Source of the DNA: Neurospora intermedia
Lineage: Eukaryota > Ascomycota > Sordariomycetes > Sordariales > Sordariaceae
NCBI GenBank assembly: GCA_037102815.1
Contig: BTPP01000006.1
Coordinates: 2,294,001 to 2,358,000, forward strand
DNA: 64,000 bases
Reading direction: 5' to 3'
The translations under genes and the position numbers were made by a program. The notes beneath the pieces are model-generated. The model did no database searches. It had not been told where the DNA came from and worked only from the letters and a program-made list of their open reading frames with translations. Positions 1 to 11,352 of this stretch are shown one piece after another (within the stretch, counting starts at the first letter, position 1; each line of letters opens with the position of its first letter).

Positions 1-140
1 ACCTTTCTTCAATCACCTCACTCCTTGCGCCATCCCAACACCACACACCATGCACTAACATATGATGATGTGCTTCAGCTCAGCCCTGACAGTGGACATG
101 GGACGGGACGAGTCAACTTAAACTGTCCAGCGATGGGATG

Positions 141-147
141 TGAGTCA
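141..147. promoter_or_regulatory. TGAGTCA element (possible CPC-1/Gcn4-type site)
   Basis: The exact palindromic heptamer TGAGTCA lies 358 bp upstream of the adenylosuccinate synthetase start codon. CPC-1 in Neurospora and Gcn4 in yeast bind TGA(C/G)TCA, so general amino-acid control of this purine gene is possible. A seven-base match also occurs by chance, so the functional call is weak. Confidence 0.3.
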
Positions 148-200
148 GGGCAAGGTGGGTGCCCGCCTCCGATAAGAAATAACCCCGCTGCGATTGCACC

Positions 201-224
201 CACTTGCACTTGCACTTGCACTTC
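201..224. repeat. Hexanucleotide tandem repeat (CACTTG)4
   Basis: Three perfect CACTTG units and a fourth ending in C lie in the upstream region of the first gene. Confidence 0.8.
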
Positions 225-504
225 CTGTTCCTGCGGGACCTGACCGAGCGCCTGAAGCGCGCAAAGGAAGAACCCCACCCCCCGCAACTGAATGAAATCT
301 TTTGCAAGGGAAGTGGGCGAGGCCCTTTTCTAGGCTTTAAGCCGGTCCGCCCACCGCGCCATTTCTCTTTCCCGCTCGTCTTTTCGGTTTCGTCGTTTGA
401 ACTCCGTTCCGTACCTTGAGGGCGACCTAAAGGTGCTAATACTATCATACCACTTCTTTCTCGATACCGCTTCTGTTTGTTTATCCTATAATCAATTCAT
501 CAAG

Positions 505-2360
505 ATGGCCACTCTCATTCTTGGTTCCCAGTGGGGGTAAGTGAATCCACTTCTTTGCCGAGTTGCTCAAGTCCGGGACCCGGCACACATCGGAGATAGT
601 AGCTGACCGTTTGGTGTTGTTGTTTTGTTATAGTGACGAGGGTAAAGGTACGATACAAACATGGCATTACAGCCACACATTACACACACGTCGAATCCAC
701 GCCCCCAATCTCAATATACACAACTGATATACCCCTCTCTGCGACACAATATGCACAGCGACTGACTTACCCGACGTACAGGAAAGCTTACCGACATCCT
801 CTGCCCCAAGGCCCAGATCTGCGCCAGAGCCGCTGGCGGCCACAACGCTGGTCACTCCATCGGTACGTGTACCTTGATGGCTTCAAGTCCCGGATGCGCC
901 TCGGTGTCTTAGGGACACAATGTACGCCAACAGGAAAGACAACTGACATTACCGCCGTGCCACAGTCGCCAATGGCGTCGAGTACGACTTCCACCTTCTC
1001 CCCTCCGGTCTCGTCAACCCCAACTGCATGAACCTCATCGGTTCCTCTGTCGTCTTCCATGTCCCCAGCTTCTTCAGCGAGCTCAGCAAGCTTGAGGAGA
1101 AGGGTCTTACCGATGTCCACAACCGCATCCTCGTCTCCGACCGCTGCCACGTCAACTTCGACCTTCACGCTGCCGTTGATGGTCTCGAGGAGGTTGAGCT
1201 CGGTGACCGCAAGATCGGCACCACCGGCCGTGGTATTGGTCCCTCTTACAGCACCAAGATGGCGGTATGGTAACCCGAAAGACACACTACAACCAGAATA
1301 GAGGCGCTGACAAGACCATGTTTCATACAGAGAAGCGGTGTCAGAATCCACGAGATCTTCAACGAGGAGATCTTTGAGCGCAAGCTCAGGCAACTCGCTG
1401 CCGGCTACAAGAAGAGATTTGGTGATCTGCTCAAGTACGATGTCGAGGAGGAGATTGCCCGCTTCAAGGAGTACCGTGTCAAGCTCGCCCACTATACTGT
1501 CGATGCCATCCAGTACATGAAGGAGGCCCAGGACCGCGGCTACAAGATCCTCATCGAGGGTGCCAACGCCCTCATGCTGGATATCGACTACGGCACCTAC
1601 CCCTACGTCACCTCCAGCAACACCGGTCTTGGTGGTATCATTACTGGTCTTGCCATCAACCCTACCAAGATTGACAACATTATTGGTGTCGTCAAGGCCT
1701 ACGTGAGTTTTTTTTTTTTTTTCTCTTTTCACACCTTTGAAGCCCTTCAGGGTATGACGTCATGATCAGGTTTGCTAACCGACGTTTCCGTGACAATAGA
1801 CCACTCGTGTCGGTGGTGGTCCCTTCAAGACCGAGGACCTCGAGGAGGCTGGTACCAAGCTCCAGGAGATTGGTCGCGAGTGGGGTGTCAGCACTGGTCG
1901 CAAGCGTCGTTGCGGCTGGCTCGATCTCGTCGTCCTCAAGTACTCGACCGCCATCAACAACTATACCGCCCTCAACCTTACCAAGCTCGATATCCTCGAC
2001 ACTTTCGAGACCATCAAGGTTGCCGTCGCCTACAAGGACCCCCAGACCGGTGAGGAGGTCGAGTACTTCCCTGCCGATCTCGACACCCTCGACAGCCTTG
2101 AGGTTGTCTACAAGGAGCTTCCCGGCTGGAACAAGCCCATCACTGACTGCAAGACCTACGTGAGTTTTTACCGACTTGGATCTTTTATTACCGTCTTTGC
2201 TGCTTTGCTAACCACACATCTGTAGTACGATCTCCCCAAGGAGGCTCGCGCCTACATTGAGTTCATTGAGGAGTTCGTCGGCGTTCCCATCTGCTACATT
2301 GGCACCGGCCCTAAACGTGAGGACATGATTGTCCGCAAGACCTCCGCCATCAAGGAGTAA
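505..2360 (+). CDS. ad-8: Adenylosuccinate synthetase, seven exons
   Basis: This enzyme joins IMP and aspartate, using GTP, to make adenylosuccinate, the first committed step from IMP to AMP; it acts in the cytosol. Exons are 505-536, 634-647, 782-862, 966-1264, 1331-1702, 1800-2159 and 2226-2360, and all phases agree. They give 430 residues, close to yeast Ade12 (433). The N-terminus reads [16 protein letters not shown], the P-loop-like GTP/IMP signature of the family, and is split over three tiny exons. Further family motifs are [23 protein letters not shown] and the C-terminal [10 protein letters not shown]. The codons end strongly in C, as expected of a well-expressed Neurospora gene. ad-8 is the Neurospora name for this function; ADE12 is the yeast name. 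The intron at 1703-1799 carries a 14-T run. The 945 nt open frame on the opposite strand is a codon-bias shadow. Confidence 0.96.
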
Positions 2361-2972
2361 ATTACCAACTAAAAAGGCGTTTCTGTTTGGGTTTGTGGGA
2401 TTTAAAGAACAACACTCCGTCGTCAACGATACCATGGACAGGAACGAGCATGATATCTTATTAACAATGATTTACAACAACAACCACAATAAGAAGAACG
2501 GACAACGACAGGAAAGAAAAAGCGAGGGCGCTTTAATTCATGATGATCACATCCGTCATTTCTCTTTTTCCCATCTGCGCTGCGCTACATAAAAACGCCA
2601 GGGACCGTGATACCCCCTATACACTACACATCACATGATTTAAACGGCTTCGAATCAGAGATTCGAATCTTTACAACAACTAGATAGAGGTTGTTCGTTG
2701 GCTCTGGCGGTATGGTTAGCCTTTGTCATTTTTCGCGGGTTGTTGGAAAAAATAGAACGTTGGTTTCTTTCTTTTGACCAGGTGTTCCCTCGTGAGTCTC
2801 TTCAGGGAGCTTTGCAAATCACCTACCTTCCCCAAGCACAGGTACAGATCGACATCCTTCTTTCACATGATTCCATTTTTTACATAATATACAGGCTATG
2901 ATGTCCATCCTGTTATATCCAAGACCTATCGAATCGGAAAATTCGACAATGTCACATCACACGTTCTTCAAC
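2361..2972. other. Convergent 3' intergenic region
   Basis: This separates the adenylosuccinate synthetase (plus) from the secreted nuclease (minus), so it should hold both 3' untranslated regions. It has an 8-bp-arm inverted repeat at 2649-2667 and no believable gene. Confidence 0.6.
2649..2667. repeat. Short inverted repeat (8-bp arms, 3-nt loop)
   Basis: TTCGAATC and GATTCGAA flank AGA, forming a perfect small hairpin about 290 nt past the adenylosuccinate synthetase stop. A role in 3' end formation is only a guess. Confidence 0.5.
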
Positions 2973-5012
2973 TTAAAGTTTATGAACCCTCTTATTCGAC
3001 TCCGCGCCTCCGCACACATCGAACAGCGCAACGCTAGGATCGTGGTCCGAAACAACAGCAGAATCAGTCACCCACGAGCTAACGTGGATGTGCTGGAACT
3101 TGCTCTTGGAGGAAGCGAGAGCAGGGGAGATGTACATGTGGTCGAGGGCCTGGGCGTTCATGTCGTAGGAGCTATTGGTTGGTTGGTTCGTCTGTTAGCT
3201 ACGGATCTGAAAGAAAAGTTCGTGACGACCAAAAACAAAAAAAGAGCGAAGACTTACTAGGTGTAACGGTTCTCAACAGGAGTGTTCAAAGCCTCATCAA
3301 GTTCCTTCAGCCCCGACACCTCAGCAAAAGTAGTCAACGGCTTGACAAAGGCGAACTCGTTGAAATCACCAGCAGCAATCACACGAGCCTCCGGGTCGGC
3401 TTCCAAAATCTGCGAGATGAACTTAGCCGTGATCTCCGCCTGTTGCGTGCGTTTCGCAACCCCGCCATTGATCGGTGGCCTCACATCACCATGCACACTG
3501 CTACCCCCGCCCTTGGAGGTCATGTGCACATTCACCGTGAAGAAGGGCTTCTTCCCGTCTTTGGCAATCCATTCGGCAACCAAGGGCTTGCGCGTAGCTT
3601 TCCATGCTGCGTTAAGGGGGTCCACGCGGCCAGGGTTGAACTTGAGGCTCGGCTGGCCCGTTTCGGCATCAACGATGACCTCGTTGGCATCCGTGCTGGA
3701 GCCCGGGTTTGGGTTCTTGAGACTGAGGATGGAGGGGTTGTAAAGATAGGCAGTGCGGATGTTTCCACCCGGTTGTCCACCGTCTTCGTCATTCACTGGC
3801 TCGATGGTGACATACTCATAAGTCGGGCCGCCAGCACTCTTGATAGCGGAGATCAAAGTGGCCAAGGTCTTGTTGGCGGACACCACGCCATCGTCAGTAG
3901 CGCCCGTGTTGTCTTGGACTTCCTGGATGAAGAGCAGGTCGGGGGACTTGAGGTACTTGACAATTTGCGAGGCGACCTTGGGCATGTGGGCGGATGTGGG
4001 CGCAAGGTTCTCGACGTTGTAGGTGCCGACTGTCAGACCGTTGCAGGATCCGGAGGAGACCAAGCTGGTAGGGGGCGGGGTGAGCGAGGAGGGGGTCTTG
4101 ATCTTGATGGCGGTGAGGGGCAGGATGGTGTAGAAGCCGTAGGTGTTGGTGACTACGCCGGTGATGTCTTCGAGGGCGTCGCCGAGCTTGGTGGTGGTGG
4201 GGTTTTTGGTGGAGTCGAGGGGGGCGCCGATGAGGATCGTTTCGGGGTTGGAGTCTTTTTCGAAGTAAGTATTAGATATGAGTTCTGTGTCAGAATTTGG
4301 AGAGGAAGGGAAAGACAAGGAAAGAAAAGAATTTACCCTTGGCGCTCATGGTGAGAGAACCGGCGTCGTTCTTGCCAGTGACCTTCCAGTCACCGATGAC
4401 CCAGGTATCCCGGTAGCTGCTGGGGATCTTGAGGGCAGTGGGGGCCTTGACGGTGACCAACTCGCCCGTGAGGGACTCCCAAAAGTCGAGGCCATACTCG
4501 GCGGGCTTCAGAACAGGATTGACGGCAGAAATGTTATGCTGAGCGTTGGGGACGCTGTAGATGTTGCCTTCGTCAAGGCTAGTGAACTGCTCGGTGGGAG
4601 GAGAGAGAGTGTCCTTGCCGATGACGAGAGGAGTGACAGCGTTGTTACTGGACACAACGGTGATGTCCGACGGGTTGGTGAGCTCGGTCAGGTACATGTA
4701 GGTGTTGGAAGACCTGTACTCAGACACTTTGGCGCTGCCCAGGTTGATGATGTCGCCGACGTCGACGGTCCTGCCAATGGTGCTGCTGAAGACGTAGATG
4801 GATTCGGAAGTGGCCTCATCATCGTCCGGGGTGGTCGAGCGGATGTAGATACCGGCGGAGGACTTGGCAGTAACGAGACCGGTGACGTCGCTGACGGTCT
4901 TGCCGTTGTAGGACGAGATGTACCTGTTGCCGTTGATTTCGGCGATGGTCAAGGCCGCGGAGAGCAGAGGCTGCAAGCCGGCAACGGCCCAGCAGAGAAG
5001 AACGCCCTTCAT
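2973..5012 (-). CDS. Secreted endonuclease/exonuclease/phosphatase-fold nuclease
   Basis: This is a predicted extracellular metal-dependent nuclease. Exons on the minus strand are 5012-4337, 4254-3258 and 3171-2973, giving 623 residues. The N-terminus (MKGVLLCWAVAGLQPLLSAA) is a signal peptide. Residues of about 20-295 form the accessory N-terminal part seen in large fungal and bacterial extracellular nucleases. The catalytic domain follows, with all its hallmark motifs: GTYNVENL (Asn), LLFIQEVQD (metal-binding Glu), AAGDFNEF (Asp/Asn) and SDHDPS (catalytic His) near the C-terminus. A second possible acceptor at 4284 keeps the frame but lies only a few bases past a branch-like sequence. I prefer 4254, which has CTAAT 15 nt upstream and restores the family-like KDSNPE junction. 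A role in DNA scavenging as a nutrient source is inferred from family and secretion. A phosphatase activity cannot be excluded from sequence alone. Confidence 0.88.
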
Positions 5013-5798
5013 GTTGGAATTGAGGAGGAGTTTAAGAAGTGTGACGGATGATGAGAACACTTCCGCGGAGGGCAAAACCACTGAAGCTCTTTCTACCTAC
5101 CTCTCTTTCTCTTTCTCTCTCTCTATCTCTTTTTCTGACTCGGACATTGGCGATCGGGGGGGCAGCAGCCCATTGAGCCTTTATAAAGAAATTTCCCCCA
5201 GCTACATATAGTTACAGTTACATACTACATACCTCTTTGAGTAGTGTAGTACTCCGAGGCCAGACCGAGCCGGGCCCAAAAGTGCCACGGGATGTGTGGT
5301 ACACGTGGGGACCAGTCGCGAAATGCCTGGATGGTTTATGCTACACAATTGCGAGGGGAAAAAAAACAAAAAAAACAAAATCAAGCATCCGCCGCGATGT
5401 TACACCCGCTTATCGCGCGCGATCTTGGCCAATTCAGGGGGAATCACAAGCCGATGACAGAGAACAATCGGCAAACGATTGCTATCCCACATTCCCACTT
5501 GCTGTAATCAGTAACGTTATGACCGGGACAGCCGCGTTGATTGGTGAGATTGGTTGGCACGTTCTTCTTGGTGGTGTTGCTTCCACCTTCCCAAACGGAC
5601 AGGTGCCAAGATGTTTGTTGCCAGGGGGGGCTCGGGGGATGAAGAGCTAGCACTGCCTAGCAGATGGATGGATGGACAAGCTCCGCTGCAGGGTAACGCC
5701 GCATGAACGGACGGACGAAGCAGGACAAGCAGCGAATAACATGACGGCAGATATGTATGTACGTATACTAGAGTGCCGGAGGAGAATGGAAGCAGCAG

Positions 5799-5816
5799 GT
5801 ACGTACGTACGTACGT
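5799..5816. repeat. (ACGT)n microsatellite
   Basis: An 18-nt perfectly alternating, self-complementary GTAC/ACGT tract that could extrude as a cruciform. Confidence 0.8.
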
Positions 5817-5856
5817 TAGTGCAGATGGTTAGATGCCCTCCGGAGATGGCAGATCA

Positions 5857-5877
5857 GATACCGGATACCGGATACCG
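5857..5877. repeat. Heptamer tandem repeat (GATACCG)3
   Basis: Three perfect copies of GATACCG lie in noncoding DNA. Confidence 0.85.
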
Positions 5878-6339
5878 AACTGATGCCGACGATTGACTAC
5901 TGCGTAGTAGAGCCAAGTTGTTGAGAGATATAACGTAGTAGTGTAAGTGACAAAGTGGACAGCTGAGTTCAGAGGAGTTGGGAAAGATAATCTGAATGGG
6001 GGGGGAACAATATGGGCCTGATCAAGGACGGGACCGACCGAGAGGACCTTTGATAGGTTGATGATCTTGATTAATGAGATATCAGAGACATTCTCGTACT
6101 TTGGCTTGAATGTCAAGGAAGTGGCAGATGTGGAAGACTACAACTGGTGATAGGAACGACCAGGAAGTTGTCTAATTTTACTTACTGACAAGTTTATTGG
6201 ATGACCTGAAGAGTTGTCGTTGTTGTTGCTCGGAGATGATAGCCTGGAAGAGGTGAAGTAGTAAGTTGTGGGATGGTGGGAGATAGGGCAGCAAGAGAGA
6301 ACTGTCTCTTGGGAAGCGACAGGGAGTATCATGGAAGGC

Positions 6340-6345
6340 AAAAAA

Positions 6346-6377
<32 letters not shown>

Positions 6378-6391
6378 AAAAAAAAAAAAAA
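6340..6391. repeat. Double poly-A tract
   Basis: Twenty-five A, one G, then 26 A. It is the longest homopolymer in the window. It is not at the end of an element with coding capacity or target-site duplications that I can see, so I do not call it a retroposon tail. Confidence 0.9.
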
Positions 6392-8105
6392 CCACAAACA
6401 TCCGTCTCACTGACTGACGACGAATGAGAGATGGGAATGGTAATCAGAAGTTGCTTGACTCGTCGATTATTTTGTCATGAACGATGTTGGCAGGAGGGGA
6501 GACTGTCGAACTTTTATCATGTTCACGACAGGCCTCTATGGCTCCCATAACATCTCGTGTCCCCCATCCGGAACACACTTTTTATGACATCTCGAGGAAT
6601 TAATTTATCCCGCGATGTCGAGGGGCCCAGGTTGGCATATGCGACGCATCGATCCATGTGCAGTCAACGAATGTTGGCGATCGGCAGCCCTATAGCTGCA
6701 GAGCATCGCAGAGCGTTACAGATGGGTTGATGTCGCGATGCGCTAGGGACAAGAAAAAAAAATAAGGGTCGAGTTGCGGTAAATTTGGAAATTGGACATT
6801 GAGACATGGGGAACAGTTGGTGCCGACCGACCGATGTTGAAAGCGAACTTGCTTGCAATGCGGGGGAGTGGAGGAACAGGGCGCGAAGGCCCGAGTCTGG
6901 ACGGGAGCAAGCAAGGTAGTCGCCGGGAAGAGCGGGGCCGTCCTGGACTTGTGTAACCGGTCTTGGGCATGATGTTCATTTGCAGGATGTGACGACAGAC
7001 GATAACAAATTACCGCACCGGAGCCCGGAAGTCCGGTAGCGGCTACCACGGAGCCGAGAAGGCGGAGAAGGGCCCGGCCAACCGAACCAACAAACGACAC
7101 CAGCTCGGATCCGGTCTAGCCGGGGACCGAATGCCCATATGAAGGGGTGGGTCAAGAATGAGGTGCCTAACAGCTTTGACTCTAATCCGCACCTGATTCT
7201 GTTAGTGCTACCGTTAGCCCTTAGCTGCCCCCTGAGCATGTCGTGCGACTGGCGCGCGCCGGCGTGTTGAACCCCGGAGTGTAAAATTCCCGGACGAATT
7301 AACGATTATATAGGTAGGCCCTGTCCATCGTTTCGTGATATGATAGCCAACCGCCGATCTTGCTCCTTTGGACGTTTAAAACATGTTGGCGGTGATGGTG
7401 ACCCTGATAGGGAAACAGGGGCTTTTGGGTTATCACAATCTCACGGTCCACCCCCTCGATGCATTTCAGCATCGGTCTGGATTTGAAGGAGCTGCGGTCT
7501 ATCCACATGAGCACTGAAAATAGCCTTGCGGAGGGGAAGAGGGAGGGGAGAGAGGAGGAGAAGAAAAGAGGACACCCGAAAAGATCGAATGGGGACTGGT
7601 GAAGTAGAGCTTACGGTGGCTGAGAGGCTGTAGCGAGCTGCCCGATGAGGCGAGATAGTCTTCAGCAGTACCTTTTCGGTGTTCCTAGTAATGTAGGGGT
7701 CATGATCAAGCTGCCACTTACAGATAGTAACCTCAAAGAGAGGGTGCTGATGTCGACATGCCATCCATGTGGTTGCATGCAGATATATAATGAGTATGGG
7801 GCATGCCTTTCTCGTGATCTCTAGGCCTCTGTCGATCCCCCATGGTAGGGCACGATGGTGGCATGAAGGGCCTGTCTGGGTCTCATGTTAACAGGCCCAT
7901 GGTGACCTAGCTCATCTCGGTAGCTACCGGCCCTAGCCACAACGGCTAGACACGCAGCAGGGGCTCATATCCTCACTAAAAAGGTCTTGGTGGTGGTGGT
8001 CTTGTCGTTCGAGGCCGTGTCGTCGAAGCTGGAAGAGGCTTGTCAAAGCTGGAGGAGGCTGACCACCTGTGACGGACACTTTCTCCGGTGCGAAACCAAC
8101 ACAGA

Positions 8106-8129
8106 TCTCTCTCTCTCTCTCTCTCTCTC
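8106..8129. repeat. (TC)12 microsatellite
   Basis: Twelve uninterrupted TC units lie in noncoding DNA. Confidence 0.9.
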
Positions 8130-11100
8130 GGGTGTCAGAGTGAGCAGCAAGGTCGCTGGCGATGTTCTCGATAATAACGGGCTTCATATTTTGTAGTCGT
8201 ATCGCGTGTTTTGGACCAGACGGGGATATTTGTTTCACGCAAAGAAACAGAAACAGAATGAACGAGGGTCGTGGTGTCGATGGTGGTAGTAGTGGTAGTG
8301 GTGGATGGCGGTGGATCCAATGTCAGCGTGCCAATGTTGGCCAGGGCAATGCTGCGACTTTTGATGAGGACTGGGGCCGGATGCGACGCTGCGATGGAAT
8401 TGCTGCGTACACTACAAAAGGTCATGATTTAGATAGCACCACTGCAGAGAGTAAGTAGTGTCCGCTGTGATGTGACTGTTTTGCTTGTAATTTCAGCCTC
8501 TTTTCGGACTCGATCTTCATGCTGCTGCTGCATATGGCTGATGACATGTTTTGTGCTGCCTGATGTTCAGATAAATGAGATGCCGGCCGGCATTGAGAGA
8601 AGCCGAGGCAATGGAAGACGCGGCGGACCTAGAGGTAACGCCGAACGGGCCAGTCAGGCGTGGGTGTGTTACAGGTCCTTCATCCTTCATCACTTCTGCT
8701 TTTCTCTTCAGCACTCTTCGCAGTCGCCGATTGCTTCACACCTCAAACAGCATGGACTTTGCCCTGGCTGCATGATGCGGGATGATGGGGCACGAATCAG
8801 CGAGATTGAGAAAAAAAAAAAGGTATCATGACGAAGTTTGGCTGAGATTCGAGATGCCCGAGCGTTCGTTGACTTCCACGTGCTTGCACCTGGGCTTGCT
8901 TGTGGCGTGAGGTGGCATTTGAGTTCCTGGCATCTTGGGGAACCGAACGGGATGTGCCTGAGGTGCCTGCCCCTGGCATATGTAAAAGGGACGGAAGCAC
9001 CTGCACGGCAGCGAGTAGCGACGGACCTGGACTCCCGTCAGGGGCAGCTGAACTGTGAAAGACCTTTCCGTTCCGCTTCGGAGTTCCAGGCACCAGGGGC
9101 ATCTCATCTGTTTGGATCAAGGGACAGGGCAGGGCACCACTGAGGTGCTTCCAGTGACATCACAGCGGGGTTGAGCCTGCCGCCCTCAAACTCGGCGGGG
9201 CTCATCTCCCTTCTTTTAGAGCACCAAGACCTCGCAATATCCCGCCAAACAGCCCACGCCGGTCGACGACGGACTTTAAGTTGCTTGTCTGACAGTGCCC
9301 GTCATTTCGACATCTTGGCTTTACTTCTCGCTGCTGCTTGACTTGCACCACGAGATCGCCGTCCTCTGGATCTTCCTCCAGGGTCCGCGATATGAACTGT
9401 TGGTGATCAGCACTCGTGTCCACCAGAAACAGTCACCATCAATCAACTCGCGTCGAGACCCTTTATTATTGCCGCGTCGTTTAACACGTCGGTGGCGCTC
9501 CAGGTCGCCGACGAGATGCCCACTACCTAAATCATCATGCTGGGAAATGCGCAAAAGAGACGATACTGGCAATGCTGGGAGCACATCAGACATGGCAACA
9601 AGGGAGATCCCATGATGTGTCCGCACCCTAATTACAGCGCCAAGAGATGTTCAGCAGTCTCTGTCACGGCGGTCAATGAGGAAGCAAATCTTTGACGCAG
9701 ACATGACAGCAGCAACAACAACTCTCGCTATCCTCCTCGCCATCACTTGATGCTTTCGGCTTTCTGTATGAGGTTATGACTTGTGTAGCTACCACTCTTC
9801 TCACATGAGGATTTGGCTGTCATTGTCAAGTCTCACCCTCTTCAACGCCATAGCCAAAACGTCGGGGCTCAAGCAGTATTAAAAACAAAGAGAAAAGGCC
9901 ATCTGGACAATATGTCAGCGGACTTTCAAAGCGGTGGAGGACTTGGATAAAAGAAAAAAATGAGACAAAAAAAAAAAAGAAGAAAGAAAAAAGCAAGACA
10001 ACAAAAAACGCAGGGACCAGTTCTGCTACACCCATGTACCCATGGAGCAAATCTCCAGGGACCTCGGGTGACCCAATCCTCTTCGACACTATTCCCATTG
10101 AGCACCGTGCACTTGTACACTACTGTCTACTATTGTACCGCGAACAGCGTCCATCCCTCGAGCTTCCGTTCTCCTTCTATGCAGCTCACTTCTGCAGCTT
10201 CACTTCACGTGAGCTCAACACCACAAACAACCGTTACAGGAAATTGCTGCCGGACGAATAACCAAAAGGGTGGCGCCCGTGGCATAAAGTTCCAAGGGAC
10301 ACGGCATGCACTGCTGGGGCTTTTGCCTCCTTGGGATCCAATGGCATTCCCGAGATGCTGTCAGACTGCCAGATGCGTCGATGTTGTGTCACCTCCGGTC
10401 CTTCAACGCCATCTTGTACACTACCATAGTGTACACTAGAGGTAATCTCCAACGAGATACAAATTGAGAGGACCATATTGGAGGACTTCGCTTTTCGATC
10501 GCCAAGTCCTACTAGACCTAGGGACTACCTGTAATCGGAGTACACAGTACACGTGTTTTTCCCTAGCTGATCAGGGGGGAGCCTGGTGAGATATCTCCCT
10601 CCATCACCACCCCCCCGGCACTGCAAAGGGAGCCACGTTTTGGGTGACAATTTTGGAGCATCGGTCTCGGTGGACCCCCCGACTCCAAAACCGCTGCCGG
10701 GGATCCTGTCCACTGCCATTCCCGGGGCTAGGACAGCGATGATTTTCGCATACTTGGCCAAGGGAAAAAGGAGGACACGGGAGCAAACTTCTCGGGCCTC
10801 TTTTCTCATATTTTCGGCCTCTCCCACACCAAAAAAGTACACTCCCGATCCTATTTCCCTTTTGTTTGTTTTTGCTTCACTGTCAGGCTGTTCCTTGCAC
10901 CCAAGAGATGACCGCCTGCCTGGGTCGGAATCGCCGGGACGCCTCTTTTCACCTTTGACCGATTTCGACGACTTATTGCTGCTGGATCCCGGAATTGCAG
11001 CTCTTGACGCAAACCTTTTGAGTGACATATCTCCACCACCTTTTTTGACAGCTCGGCATCTTGCGCGACTTCAGGGAAAACAACAAGAACCAATTAAAAA

Positions 11101-11352
11101 AAAAAAAAACAGTCTTTTCCACCGATCGTTTCTTCCACACCCACGGAAAAAAAAAACCTCTCCACCGCCGACCGACTTCTCATCGAACAAAACTTCACTT
11201 CTCATGATTTCCTCTCGGTGATCAACTCTTTCGAACCTCAAGGCCTGGGTGTGTTTGGAGTTTTGCGCCCTGGAACCCAGAAACCGCATGTCTACCGGAT
11301 CCGCGCAATCTTTATAGTTTTCCATTGTTCTACAGCGAAAAAAAGGCCCATC

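Larger units (their letters stand above)
1..504. other. Upstream region of the adenylosuccinate synthetase gene
   Basis: No gene is visible here. The stretch holds a TGAGTCA palindrome (141-147), a short CACTTG tandem repeat (201-224) and a pyrimidine-rich leader just before the start codon at 505. Short open frames on both strands overlap each other and resemble no known protein. I read it as promoter plus 5' leader. Confidence 0.6.
5013..11352. other. 6.3 kb gene-poor region
   Basis: I find no protein gene with convincing motifs, codon bias or splice structure. The left end (5090-5140) is a CT/CTTT-rich tract that suits the nuclease promoter. The last kilobase before 11353, with several poly-A/poly-T runs, suits the leader of the next gene. 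Microsatellites lie at 5799-5816, 5857-5877, 6340-6391 and 8106-8129. Open frames up to 211 codons (10586-11221) occur but are low-complexity and unsupported. Confidence 0.55.

Noticed and set aside
788-1732. 314-codon open frame opposite the adenylosuccinate synthetase
   Set aside because: It is the complement of a strongly C-biased coding region and has no motif; a codon-bias shadow.
4255-4284. Acceptor at 4284 for the first nuclease intron
   Set aside because: It keeps the frame, but lies only a few bases past the nearest branch-like sequence. The acceptor 30 nt further on has a good CTAAT branch and a family-like junction.
6340-6391. Poly-A tract as a retroposon (LINE/SINE) tail
   Set aside because: No polymerase III promoter boxes, coding remnant or target-site duplication is visible beside it.
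10586-11221. 211-codon plus-strand frame before the disordered-protein gene
   Set aside because: Pro/Ser-rich, ends at the likely leader of the next gene and shows no motif or splice structure.
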